Origin: Embiotoca jacksoni
Taxonomy: Eukaryota > Chordata > Actinopteri > Embiotocidae
Assembly: GCA_022577435.1 (NCBI GenBank)
Contig: JAKOON010000027.1
Location: 6,010,800 to 6,074,799, forward strand
Direction: 5' to 3'
Length of the DNA: 64,000 bases
Part shown: positions 24,801 through 34,740 of the stretch, one piece after another
How positions within the stretch are numbered: position 1 is the stretch's first letter
Layout: each line of letters opens with the position of its first letter
Made by a program: the position numbers and the translations under genes
The notes under the pieces: generated by a model
Told to the model about the DNA's origin: nothing
What the model saw: the letters and a program-made list of their open reading frames with translations, nothing else
Database searches by the model: none

Positions 24801-27800
24801 CGCAATGGTGCAACTTTTTTGTACATCTCGGTGTGATACACATGTCCACCGAACTTCATGCATGTGGGTAAATGTAGCCACCGGTGCATCTGTTTCGGGG
24901 GCGCTACCGAGCCCATTAGGCCACGCCCACTCAAGACTCCACTAAAATAGGACATTTTTCGCCACGAGAGACGCGTGTACCAACTTTCATGAGTTTTTGA
25001 ATACGATAAAGCCTCCAAAAATGCAGTTGTTTACGGAGAAGAATAATAACGCGGAATAGTAATTCCTCGAAGAACAATAGGGCTTTCGCACCGTCGGTTC
25101 TTACCTTAAACTCCTCCTCCAGGCCAACCCGGTCACCGGTGGCGAAAGTGTTGTGCAGTTTGTGCAGATGTCCTTCCAGAGACGACACGTCCAGCTCCGT
25201 GTCCCCATAGAGGTAGTATTCAAGCAGGGCCTGGTAGATGAATGAGTACTGCATCTGGGGTGAGAACACATAAAGGTAGACACGCTATGCATGAGCACAT
25301 TCGCAGATGATTTATGGGGAGGGGTTCATTTAACACATAACACGCACACAGGCATGTTGGTGTTATGTCATGTGGCTGACATGATCCGGCTGCTACTCAC
25401 ATCTGTCTGGATGAGCTGTGAGCGCTGCTGTCGTATCTTGGAGACGAACCCAAACACATCAACTTTCTGCTCTGGGTGCATCATGTCGATCATGCCATCT
25501 ATTACGATGAAGGTTCCCGTCCTGCCGACACCAGCGCTGCAGGCACACAACAAACCACACACTGAGTGCACCACAATCCTCAGCTGACACTCGCATGTTA
25601 ATAGAAAACAGCAGGGAAACAAAGGGACATCTGTGCTTGTAAACATGTATTGCTATAGTCACTCAAAACATTTCCAGCCTCAGCTGGCAGTTTATTTCCT
25701 TACACGCATCGCAAGGAGGATATTTAAAGCCGAACATAATCCTCTCCATAGAAACTAATTTAATAGTTTTAATTATCCAAAGTTACATTCATTCAAAAAC
25801 TATGGAATGATTGGTTCCAAGTGAACCACAAAGTAATAAACATTGAGCCCAATTAGCTCAGCTTTCTGGTACCTGCAGTGGACCACAATAGGCCCAGAGA
25901 AAGTGGGATTCACCGCCTTGACCTTTTTGAGGAACTTGAGCATGCCAATGGGGGAGAAAGGAACTCCAAAGTCAGGCCAGCTGGTGAAGTGGAGCTGGGT
26001 GACCAGGCGTGGAGTCTTGGCGACATCACTGGCTTGCTGCAGCAGAAAATTGGAAAACAAAATGTTGAATTATTCCATTAAATGCTATAGAGAATTGCTA
26101 TAAAAAAAATAAATCAGTAAACAACATATAATGTAAGTTTTTAAGCCACAAGTATCAATCTTTTTGCAAATCTCGGTTTCAACATGAATCATTATAGCAA
26201 CAGCTTTTATTGAAATTTCTGGAGGTTTTGTACCCTTGAGCAAGATATTTTTTTTAGAAGGAAGCAACTATGGGTTTAGAAATGATCTAATTTGATTACT
26301 GTAAGAAAATAACTGAATCATTTAAAGATCATTTTCTTTGGAAACACCATAACGACATATGCAATGCTCAAAACTCACACATTGTACACAGAACTTGCGT
26401 ATCGTGTAGTCCACCAGGACAGTGAAGTCTTCGACCGCCACCCTCACGTTCCCATATGTCCAACAGCCCTGGTCTGGCCAGTACTGGTAACACTTGTCCT
26501 GCACAGAGATGACATGCATAGTTCAATAAAAGCAGTCATTCTTCTTAAACACGTTCAAGGACTCTTCTTTATAAGGACAAAAGTAGTGCGCACGCATGAC
26601 TTCAGCGAAGGTGAGCTTCACTAAAGGCACACATGCTTCAGTTTCACAGCTGGTCAATCCAGATTAGCTGAAGCGAGAGAGGTGAAAGCACTTGATATAT
26701 AACTTTGCTCGGTGATTATGAAACTGTCCGAGAGGACTTTATTACACATTATGTAGCCATTGATTTCAACCCATCCACACGCTGATTTAAATCTTCGCCA
26801 GTTCTCCTCTTATTGATCTTTTTAGCCGTTCTCCCTCTCCCTGTTCAGTGAAGGAGCTCTGGTTCACAAGTTCAATAATGGAAGAAAAGCAGATGTCAGA
26901 CGAGAGATTACAGGTGTGAAATGAATAGCTGAAATTAAACTCCACCGTATCAATTTTGACCATAACCAGTGAAATCTTTTTTTAATGCTCCATTAAGGTT
27001 ATAATGTCAAAAATTTTCATTTAAATAAAAGTCACTGCCAATTGACGAATGAGCTTTTGGCCACCCTGATGAAAGGCTCGCATTTGCGTTATTATGGACT
27101 GAAAGAGAGAGGGAGAGAGGGAGAAAGAGAGAGAGAGAGAGAACAAAATGGAGACCTGTCGGGAGATTTGACCATTCACCTTTCTCATGGACACTTTAGC
27201 AGGATGGTTGAAGCAAAGCCGTTCATACACAGGATAAGAAAGACATTTAAGAAATAAAACAAGGCTGCAAATCACGTACTTCTTTTCTTTCTTTCAGATT
27301 TGTCAGCATGACAACAGTCGCTACTTTATGCTCCCATATCATCCTCCAGAAATCTGCTACGGTGTCTTCTTTTGGACCTGAGGGGGAAAAAAAATAACAC
27401 ATATTTATTGATTTCTGTATTTAAACATTAAGTGGAAAAACTCAAGGTATGAAAAGTTATGTTATTTTGCCTTACCTTGTGCTGCTATGAATTTGTTCTT
27501 CTCCGTGTAACCCTGATAGAGAAGAACATTAATATACAGCTTCAGAACAGATAATAAAGAACCTTGCAGTGTAGCTGTTTCGTCATCTGCTGCTTTGAAA
27601 GTCAAGAATGAAAGAATCTTCAATTTAAACCGACATGAATGAGAAACCTTAAAAACATTTTTACCAGAACTTTAAACATCTATGATTCCACGTCAGCTGA
27701 GAATGACTGCATTCAAAGATTTAAATTCCCAGAAAAGGGACTCTCAATCAAGTTGTTTCAATGAAATTGTAAATGTTCAGAAGAAATAAAGGCAGAATTT

Positions 27801-28763
27801 GCTCTATTGGTGCAGTTAATGCTGGCATTTAAATAAATGGTCAGTTTGTTGAAAAAAAAAAGAAGAAAAAAAGACTCACATCAATGTAAGAAGCATTCAC
27901 ATAGTCTGAAAAGGGATTTCCATCCAGCTGAGTCAACAGCACTCTGGAATGATCATCTGTTTGTGAAAATATAATCAGGAAGTTTAGACGTTTACCTTGA
28001 AGTTCAATATACAGTATGACATACAGTATACTACAGTATGATTAAACACTAATACGGTACAGAAGAGGAAAGTTTGGCCTTTGGGAAATATGCTTATTTG
28101 CTTTCTTGCCGAGTTGGATTAAAGGATCAAGGCCACACCTGTCTGTATTGTGTATATGACGCTGCAAGGTTGTTTCGGGGGAGTTGTGACTTCCTGGTAT
28201 TTTTTTTTCCTACCTTGCCTACTCATCCTTACCTCTGATTGGCTTTGACCCTGAGATTCGTACACTAACCATCTCACCGCTCACACTTAAACCTAACCAA
28301 CAAGTTTGTACTGGCCAATCGGTACAAGTTAAAATGGGGTCAGACAAAAGCAAAATTTATTTTCTTTCACCCATTGTGAGGATTTTATACCAATTCAACA
28401 AATAACTAATAGTATTTGTTAGTGAGCTTTAAAGGTGTCCATAGGTGTTCGGACAGCTATTTCCCATGCTAAGCGAACTAGCTTAGCATAAACTAGCTGT
28501 AGTTAGCTTCTTTTTTTTTTACCTTAGAGATATGAAAGTGGTATTTGTCTTTTTATATAACTTGCAAGAAAGTGCATAAGCATATTTCTTTTAAAGTCAA
28601 AATATTCTTTTCAGGATGTCATATAGACAGTAAAGGTAAAGAACAGGAAAAAAAACACACTCATTAATGAAACAGGAACTGCAAGTGTAAAAGGGAACAA
28701 CGGCACAATAAACAGTATTTTATTGTGAAGGAATACACAAACTGTTAGTGAGAATCTACTGCA

Positions 28764-28801
<38 letters not shown>

Positions 28802-28861
28802 TAGTCATAAAGACTCACAGGCCTGTGAACAGACTTACAGGAAACTGTAGGTGTGATTAAA

Positions 28862-28895
<34 letters not shown>

Positions 28896-31800
28896 CCTAC
28901 AGAACAGAAAGTACACTCACAGGGAAGGATGTTGGGGTATCTGTTCTTCTCCTTGTTTTCGTCCTTGTTGGCCTCCTCGTATGTCCCGTGGGCGTTACCC
29001 CCCGGCAATGACTGCATAAAAAATAAAATAAAAAATGACAGTTTTTGCATGGAACCGCACACTGAAAATTGGTCTAACGGCAGCCCGTAGCTATTGCATT
29101 GTGCTCTGCTGTGTGTCGTGCTTTGTTCAGCTGTGATGTAGGCACTTCCTTTGCTACTTACAGTCAGCATGCCACCATTAAAGGCAGAGAACTTCAACTT
29201 CCTCTGTCTGTGCTGACAAACAGTCTGAATAAATTAATACTTTTATATGTGACATGAACTCATGAGTGAGTCATGCATTTTATTTTGACTCAGATCCTCA
29301 ATCATGGACGTGAATAGCCAAAAGGGTATTTTTCATGCGTTTGTCATGGACAATGTGACACATGTAACTCCTGTAGTTTTCCTTCATAAAAATACACACA
29401 TAAGCCATCGGTTGAATCTCCTGCTATTGTGGGAAAACCCTTCAACTGGATTTTTTTTTTGTTTTGTTTTTTGTGCCAGATAGAGCACAAAACAGTCCAA
29501 CTTCCTTGTTATGAGACATCATTTTTAAAACACTCTTTTCCTCAAACAAAGATGATAATAATCTATATTTTGCATTATTGAAAGTTTAAAAATAATTAAA
29601 AAAAATTAACTTGCATAGTTTAATGCTGCTTTAAAAAGATGATACAGTAGTGGCCAATTAGATAATGTCTCAAATCAGCACAACCCCAAACCACTAAAAA
29701 CCACTATGTACGCACCACAACGACTCGGTGACTCAGCTGATGCTCAGTGTAAATGCTACTTTCAGCACTTGCGGAGAACACAAACGACTGTTTTATAAAC
29801 TGCCTGTTACTCAAACCTTTGTGAAAGAAACGAGATTGGGATGCTTACATTGTACTCCTCCCTGAAGAGCTTGCCATCGTCAGCTGAGCGGAGCCTGTAC
29901 TCCTCCTCGAGGTGGTCGACCGGGATGGGGAAGTAGGTCTTGGAAGCTGACGGGGATCTGGGCAGAAGGACCACCGTCTGCTGCTCTGTGGGGAGAAAGG
30001 ACTGCGGGTTTATCATCGCGTCCTCAAGTTTGGAAGAAAATTACTGATTTAAATTTGCTTAGCTTAATTAGCTTAGTATTTGACAGTTGTACTAATAAAG
30101 AAAATAATGTTGTGATTTTTTTTTTTTGCAATGTTAAATAACTGTTTCAAAGTAATTATATAACACTGGATTGTTTTTTTTTTTTTTTTTTTTTAGAAAA
30201 GCGGTTCCCAACCTTTTTGTCAGACGTACCCACACAGCCGGTCACATGAACTTAGGTTCACAACATCCGTAATGTAAAAATGTGTCCATTTTAAATGGTT
30301 TCAAACTGCTATTGTCTTATTTAACACAAAAATTATACTGTAGTATATTATTAAAAGGTTTTCATACAACTGCTGGTGCTTACTACAGCTTTACAATTTT
30401 AGTACTTACACCTTATCCATTATTTTTAGGTAAATATTTCTTGCTTTTTATTATTATCTTATTGCTTCCTGTATGCTGCTGTAGCGAAGAAAAAAAATTC
30501 CCCTCGGGGATTAATAAAGTAACTACCTAACCTAACCTAACCTAAATATTTGAACTATTTATCTATTTCTTTCTAACTCTTTCAACTGTTGAATCCTTAG
30601 CTATCCATTTCAAATGTCAGCTGATATTACTTTTAGCTAGTTTATCCACTCCGTGTAGCTATTTCAACCATTTACACATACATTTCAGCTGTTAGACTGT
30701 CAGTTGCTTTCTAACTACTGTCACGTAGTCTTAAGGTGTTAATGGTAACTCAAAGTGATGATTTTTGTATCTAATGAAATTCTAATTTCCATTTTCTTCC
30801 CCTGGCAACTGCAGTTACACCCCTGAGGACCCAAGCCCGTCTAGTTGGGAATCACTGAATTAGACAATCAGCTTATTCAACTACTGTACATGAACTTTAA
30901 AAACAGCTTGTAAAAATACAAAATGATTACCACACTGATTCACAATCTTATGACATGTTGGTGTGTGTTTGCCAACACCTCAAAGTTAATGGAAGAAAAG
31001 GAGTGTAAGAATTCAATGAAACATCAACAAGTGTTAGAGAACCACAAGAACCCAGGGAGAGGCCACTTCCAGCACCCTGTAGGCTTTCACCACCCTGACT
31101 CGGCATTCTTTTAGCACTCGCAATTTGGAAAATATAGGTTGAAAAAGTACAGAGAGTGTTAGTAACATGAAGGGTCCTATAATACCGCCACCTTGTATAC
31201 CTGACCTGGTGGTACAATGGTGCATAACGACTCAGTACTGTATCCAAGCTCTAAAACACAATACACAATAATACACAAATCGAATCACTTGGAGCACAGA
31301 GAGAGTCAAAGGGCAAAATAAGACTGTCGCTAAAAACTGCATTTGATTAACTTTGATGTTAACAAGATATCAGACATTTACTGCACACACGTACTGTATA
31401 ACAGTTTTGCTTTCAGCTTTAGCCATTAAAAAGATAACATAAATATATATCTCATCAAAGTGTATGTAAACTTATTTCTGTATACATAGGATACCCTAAA
31501 ACAAGAAATTCTTCAAATTATGGGTAAAATCTACTTCCTGAATGTTTATAATGTGTTTTTCCAGCTATTATCTAAGTTATATTTCCCATCTGCAAGAATA
31601 CAGCCTGCTCTGTACATTATTTCATAAAGTCAGATAAGACAATACTTCTTAAAGTACATTCGCAGATCTTTGACATGTATTGTTTCCTGTTCATACTTCA
31701 TTTGAATCAGCTCTTTATTGAAATGGTGCAGCTCAAAGTGCTCCTAAAAACTGCTTGGATCTTTGCACCATTAATGTTGTCTACTAATAGTACTTTACAT

Positions 31801-33405
31801 GCAGTGTTAACAAGCTATAAAAATTGGTGCAGATAAGACGTGGTTCTGATCTTGACATTACCGACAGGAAGTGTAAAACAACCACAAGGTAATTGTGGGA
31901 CCACCATCACTTCGAGTTACAAATATAAAACTACTATCTGTCCTAACTTCTTTCGTTTTCTATGCTTCAAATGTCTGCATGTCTCCTCAATGTGCCACTT
32001 TTAACTGCCGACCTATCATTCTCACGACCTGTTTGTAAGAATCTGCAGTTTATAAAACGTTACCTTGTTCCTCCAAGATGCCATTTGGTATCTTCTTGTC
32101 AACTGTTGTGACGACTGCTTTTCTCTGGTTTTTTAACCTGTAAGGAAAAAGTACAAGAATATGAGAAAGACACAGTGATATATAAAACATAGGAGAAAAT
32201 GCTGACATGGTCAAAAAAAGTTAAAACTTTTTTGTTAATCATAGCTAAAAAAAAATAAAAAAAAAAATAAAAAACTATGAACACAAATCTATCCACCCTA
32301 CCATCTGAAGCTTGATAGGCTATTTTTTCTCATTAGCTGATATCTTGGAAAGGCAGTGCTGAAGTCTGAATGTGGTACAGAATTTGTTCTCCACTCTCTA
32401 AAGTTGCGTGTGTAGCTCCACTGTGACAGCCTGTTCTGTTCTCACTAAACATGAGGGAGTCAGCTTGCAGCACTTCCTGACTGGGCTCCGCCTCAATGAC
32501 TAAAGGAGGAAGTGTTTGTCACCCTGAGTTCCGCCCCTGAGTCTGGCTCTCAGCCAGTCAATGGAGGGCAGGGAGGGGGTAAAGGTGAGGCGGCGAGTGA
32601 GTCCTTCCAGGGTGGGAGTTTCTTGTTACCTGAGGAAGTACCAGGCTAGCAGTGCGATGATGAGCAGCAACAGGGACAGAACCAGCACAGTGGGGAGGAT
32701 GTGGTGGCTGTGGAATGTAACGTCTTCTGAGGAAGAAGGAGAGGCAGAGCCGGGGGTCAAGGAGCACTGCCAACAAAGAACCAGGAAGAGGCGGCAATGC
32801 CGACAATATATGTCTGTGCGTGTAAATGCTCAGCTGCGTTCATGAGTTTGAGTGATGTGTATATTGCATGAATGGATCGAATCAATACTTGGCACAGCAA
32901 AGCACCTCCCCGTGTTCTCTCCTGGCCGCTGAGCCGATTTAATGACTGTCTGCCGCAGTATTTTGTCTACAGAGATAAGTATCACCTTATTTGGTCCTGT
33001 CGGCATGTCTGACAGAAAATGAGAGACTCTAAGAGTGGAGACTCAGCCAAAAGTCACAGCCAAAGAGACAGCCATTAGCTGTGTTTATAAAGATGAACAA
33101 TAAGCCGTAAATGACCGTCCAGGGCTGCTGAAGTTCATTGTGATCTGGAAATAAAAAGGCTGTTGAAAAGGCTATTATCAAGCAGATGCATGCACTGCAG
33201 ACGATACGTAATAATCATATCTTAGGGAAAAGTGATGACTGCAGTGGGCGGGAATGGGACTTCTGTTGCTATCGCAAATAGTTGCGTGCTGGTTCCGCTC
33301 ACATGTTGAGGTGCTTCTGTTATTGTTCTTACCTTTTGTGTGGTTGCCATTCCCGGAAGAATTGGATGTTGTTGTGGTTGCCACCAGAAACAGAAGTGGG
33401 ACCAT
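21752..33405 (-). CDS. ptpre: Receptor-type protein tyrosine phosphatase epsilon (19 coding exons)
   Basis: A membrane phosphatase that removes phosphate from tyrosines on signalling proteins; mammalian family members act on Src-family kinases. Exons run from 33333-33405 (ATG) to 21752-21826 (TGA). All junctions are GT-AG with compatible phases, giving 2049 nt and 682 residues. Seen: short N-terminus with sequons at N15 and N21, membrane span at about 34-56, domain 1 with KNRY (149-152), WPD (288-290) and C322/R328, and domain 2 with KNRV, WPE (577-579) and C612/R618. The tail is DYANFK with Y678, a YxN Grb2-type site. Strings such as KNRYPNILP, ALSNILERVKAEGLLDVFQ and YFPIPV favour epsilon over alpha. 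The frame is intact and I see no sign of decay. The upstream limit of the transcript is unknown. Confidence 0.95.
22008..22143 (-). CDS. ptpre: ptpre exon 18 (domain 2 P-loop)
   Basis: Residues 613-658, entered in phase 2. It completes the second HC-S-A-G-A-G-R-T signature, followed by IALSNILERVKAEG. The donor is GTAAGT. Its 136-nt length equals exon 11, its counterpart in domain 1. Confidence 0.96.
22274..22425 (-). CDS. ptpre: ptpre exon 17 (domain 2 WPE loop)
   Basis: Residues 563-612. It contains HFHGWPEIGIPAEGKG and ends VVHC plus AG of the next codon. WPE replaces WPD, the normal state of domain 2 in this family and a reason for its weak activity. Confidence 0.96.
23290..23415 (-). 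CDS. ptpre: ptpre exon 16
   Basis: Residues 521-562, starting DKCCHYWPTED and ending LVLTFIP, phase 0 on both sides. It joins to EKQTR in exon 17. Human epsilon is longer by a few residues here as I recall it; the fish length is nearer alpha. Confidence 0.94.
23661..23795 (-). CDS. ptpre: ptpre exon 15
   Basis: Residues 476-520. It contains GYRQKDYFIATQGP and DFWRMVWEWK, conserved phosphatase core strands of domain 2. Phase 0 to 0, 45 codons. Confidence 0.96.
23917..23993 (-). CDS. ptpre: ptpre exon 14
   Basis: Residues 450-475: Y (split) then DFNRVILSMRRGQ and DYVNASFID. The 77-nt length equals exon 6, its domain 1 counterpart, reflecting ancient domain duplication. Confidence 0.96.
24250..24343 (-). 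CDS. ptpre: ptpre exon 13
   Basis: Residues 419-449 plus one base. It contains MRTGNLPANMKKNRVLQIIP. KNRV takes the place of the KNRY substrate loop, as is usual in domain 2 of alpha and epsilon. Confidence 0.95.
24536..25097 (-). mobile_element. Family R repeat inside ptpre intron 12
   Basis: In minus orientation it begins near 25097 with GACGGTGCGAAAGCCC, matching the start of the 12527 copy, and ends near 24536 with the GCTATAGTAYGAC motif. It makes up about three quarters of the 761-bp intron. It carries a 17-bp inverted repeat at 24554-24570 and 24590-24606. It is non-coding. Confidence 0.8.
25105..25254 (-). CDS. ptpre: ptpre exon 12
   Basis: Residues 369-418: MQYSFIYQALLEYYLYGDTE through GLEEEFK, the end of domain 1 and the linker. 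Phase 0 to 0. The donor is GTAAGA and is followed within about 8 bases by a repeat insertion. Confidence 0.96.
25401..25536 (-). CDS. ptpre: ptpre exon 11 (domain 1 P-loop)
   Basis: Residues 323-368. It completes HC-S-A-G-V-G-R-T-G and continues FIVIDGMIDMMHPEQ to IQTD. The arginine at 328 is the phosphate-binding residue. The donor is GTGAGT. Confidence 0.97.
25873..26036 (-). CDS. ptpre: ptpre exon 10 (domain 1 WPD loop and catalytic cysteine)
   Basis: Residues 269-322 plus AG. It contains LHFTSWPDFGVPFSPIG, with the general-acid aspartate at 290, and ends VVHC with the nucleophile C322. The acceptor CTGCTGCAG is the only choice that avoids a stop given the preceding phase. Confidence 0.96.
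26379..26498 (-). CDS. ptpre: ptpre exon 9
   Basis: Residues 229-268: DKCYQYWPDQGCWTYGN through YTIRKFCVQC. Phase 0 to 0. The donor could be read as GTGTGA or GTGAGT; the latter keeps the frame and the human-like length. Confidence 0.94.
27280..27377 (-). CDS. ptpre: ptpre exon 8
   Basis: Residues 196-228. It contains PKEDTVADFWRMIWE and VVMLTNLKERKE. It starts in phase 1 and its donor is GTACGT. Confidence 0.95.
27476..27512 (-). CDS. ptpre: ptpre exon 7 (37-bp micro-exon)
   Basis: Encodes GYTEKNKFIAAQ plus one base, too short to appear as an open frame of its own. The acceptor ends TCTATCAG and the donor is GTAAGG. Confidence 0.93.
27880..27956 (-). CDS. ptpre: ptpre exon 6
   Basis: Residues 158-183: Y (split) DHSRVLLTQLDG through DYVNASYID. 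77 nt, the same as exon 14. The donor is GTGAGT. Confidence 0.95.
28767..28799. repeat. Poly-A tract, 33 bases, in ptpre intron 5
   Basis: Homopolymer on the plus strand, so poly-T in the transcript's sense. A second tract lies at 28863-28892. Confidence 0.95.
28863..28892. repeat. Poly-A tract, 30 bases, next to ptpre exon 5
   Basis: It lies 28 bases downstream of the exon 5 donor in the gene's sense, where it reads as poly-T. Confidence 0.95.
28921..29011 (-). CDS. ptpre: ptpre exon 5 (KNRY loop)
   Basis: Residues 128-157 plus one base: SLPGGNAHGTYEEANK then KEKNRYPNILP. The KNRY tyrosine (152) lines the domain 1 active site. The donor is GTGAGT. Confidence 0.95.
29849..29985 (-). CDS. 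ptpre: ptpre exon 4
   Basis: Residues 82-127. It contains QQTVVLLPRSPSASKTYFPI and HLEEEYRLRSADD. YFPIPV before HLEEE is epsilon-like; alpha has a different string. It includes the start of phosphatase domain 1. Confidence 0.95.
30201..30857. mobile_element. hAT-like non-autonomous element in ptpre intron 3
   Basis: It starts GCGGTTCCCAACCTTTTTG, and its far end reads CTAGTTGGGAATCACTG, giving near-inverted GTTCCCAAC ends of hAT type. No transposase frame remains. I could not confirm an 8-bp target duplication. An L2-like tail lies inside it. Confidence 0.55.
30460..30545 (+). mobile_element. L2-like LINE 3' end
   Basis: It contains TTCCCCTCGGGGATTAATAAAG followed by repeats of CCTAA, the typical short tail of this LINE group. 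No reverse transcriptase is visible nearby. Confidence 0.6.
32064..32137 (-). CDS. ptpre: ptpre exon 3 (juxtamembrane)
   Basis: Residues 57-82, reading LKNQRKAVVTTVDKKIPNGI then LEEQ. The basic QRK stretch directly follows the membrane span. In mammals the cytosolic isoform joins its own first exon at this point. Confidence 0.93.
32471..32540 (-). promoter_or_regulatory. ptpre: ETS/GC-box cluster in ptpre intron 2
   Basis: CACTTCCTG (32471), GGCTCCGCC (32484), GGAGGAAGTG (32505) and CCGCCCC (32531) fall within 70 bases. Mammalian PTPRE has an internal promoter for a cytosolic isoform in blood cells, and this is the intron where one would be expected. I could not find the isoform's first coding exon, so this is only a candidate. 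Confidence 0.25.
32630..32726 (-). CDS. ptpre: ptpre exon 2 (transmembrane)
   Basis: Residues 25-57: EDVTFHSHHILPT followed by VLVLSLLLLIIALLAWYFL, one membrane helix. Entered in phase 1 and left in phase 2. The donor is GTAACA, weaker than the others. Confidence 0.9.
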
Positions 33406-33410
33406 TGTGA
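33333..33410 (-). CDS. ptpre: ptpre exon 1 of the coding part (start codon)
   Basis: The ATG at 33403-33405 has A at -3 and G at +4. It encodes MVPLLFLVATTTT then SNSSGNGNHTK, a short hydrophobic leader and two N-glycosylation sites. Five untranslated bases (33406-33410) separate the ATG from an acceptor ending CTGCAG. The leader is shorter than in human PTPRE; I cannot exclude an upstream coding exon, but none in frame was found. Confidence 0.78.
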
Positions 33411-34691
33411 CTGCAGGAAAACAGAATGAAGACGGATATTAAATTTAGTGCCAAACATGTCTGCAAAGTCAAGATTCATGAGAACATGGCCGCTGGATAG
33501 TATCGCTATTCAGCGAGCACAACAGCTATTCACAGATCTGAGGCATATTTCTTTATTAAGGACTGTTGCTTTCAGGAATGTGCTCATCGGTGCAAAGTTC
33601 ATGGAGACACAATGGAACAACACACTCATATCCTGGTCATTCATTAGGACTTTCATAAATCCCAGGCGTAATGCTAAAACTGTCCACAAGGTGGCACAAT
33701 AATCCAATCTTTGAATAAGAAGATTGGCCACGACAGCGTTCCTCTTCAAACCCATTGAGAAAAAAAAAATGCAAAGGTAACATCCAGGTCAGAGAAAACA
33801 CATTTTTAATTCCTAATTCCATTCAAGTGAAAAAGGGTTTCATATGCGAGTTAGGGTTATGGTTACATGTAGGTCTGCAAATACCATTATGACCATCCCA
33901 ACTCAAATGCAGCGCCTCAGGCTACCCTAATAAAGCATATGCTCATCAATGTATAATCAGATTGAGAAAAGAGAACCTTGGAAATTCCCCTTTAAGCTGA
34001 TGACAGCGGTTTTCCTTCAGCCGTTTCCGTGGCAATGTGCAGGGTTTTAGAGCGCACGAACTCACAAAACACCCTTGCACACACCATGCATGCCAGCAGA
34101 AGTACTAGATGTCATCCGACATTGATCCAATGGGTGCTTAAGCCAGGCTAAACTGTATGTATCAGATCATGGGGGGCAGAAATCTAGTGTCACGCAAGCG
34201 AGAGACCTCCTGCTCTGCTCTTTGCCACCTCCGCCTCTTTCCCTTTGACAACATCTCCCCGACGCAAACACTCGTTCACATGCACACAATGACATACACA
34301 AGACACGTGCACGCACGGCAACATCCACAGCACCCTGAGCCTCGTCCAGACCTCCTCCACACAGTGACATCCCAGAGTCTCAGCTGAGCGGCTCTGATCA
34401 TTCCCTCGTTTTCCTCCTGTGGAAGAATGCAAAGGAGAATCTGATCGATTCATGTGTTTGAGCATTCAGACCGGGTTTGCCATCACACTGATTTAAGCAC
34501 CTCTGTTCTTTTTAAGAACAGCTGCTGATTTAAAAACCAATAAGCCTTGAGATGTTTGCAGCTCTAAAGGTTTTTATTTTCACAAAAAGCACTCCAAAAG
34601 TTGGACTCTCAGCAAAGTCCGCCAACACAGAGCTACTATCACACCATAATGAAGCAGAACGGAGTGTGCTTTCCCCTCCCCAAGGCTGCAG

Positions 34692-34693
34692 GT

Positions 34694-34739
<46 letters not shown>
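34692..34739. repeat. (GT)n followed by 32 consecutive G
   Basis: A short GT run then an uninterrupted guanine tract at 34708-34739. It may form G-quadruplexes, and its true length is hard to sequence. Confidence 0.95.

Positions 34740-34740
<1 letters not shown>

Noticed and set aside
30523..30544. Telomere-like CCTAA repeats
   Set aside because: The period is five, not six, and it directly follows a LINE end, so it is that element's tail.
32391..32455. Alternative cytosolic start exon for ptpre at an ATG near 32450
   Set aside because: The donor after ATGTTTA would splice to exon 3 in a phase that gives an immediate stop.
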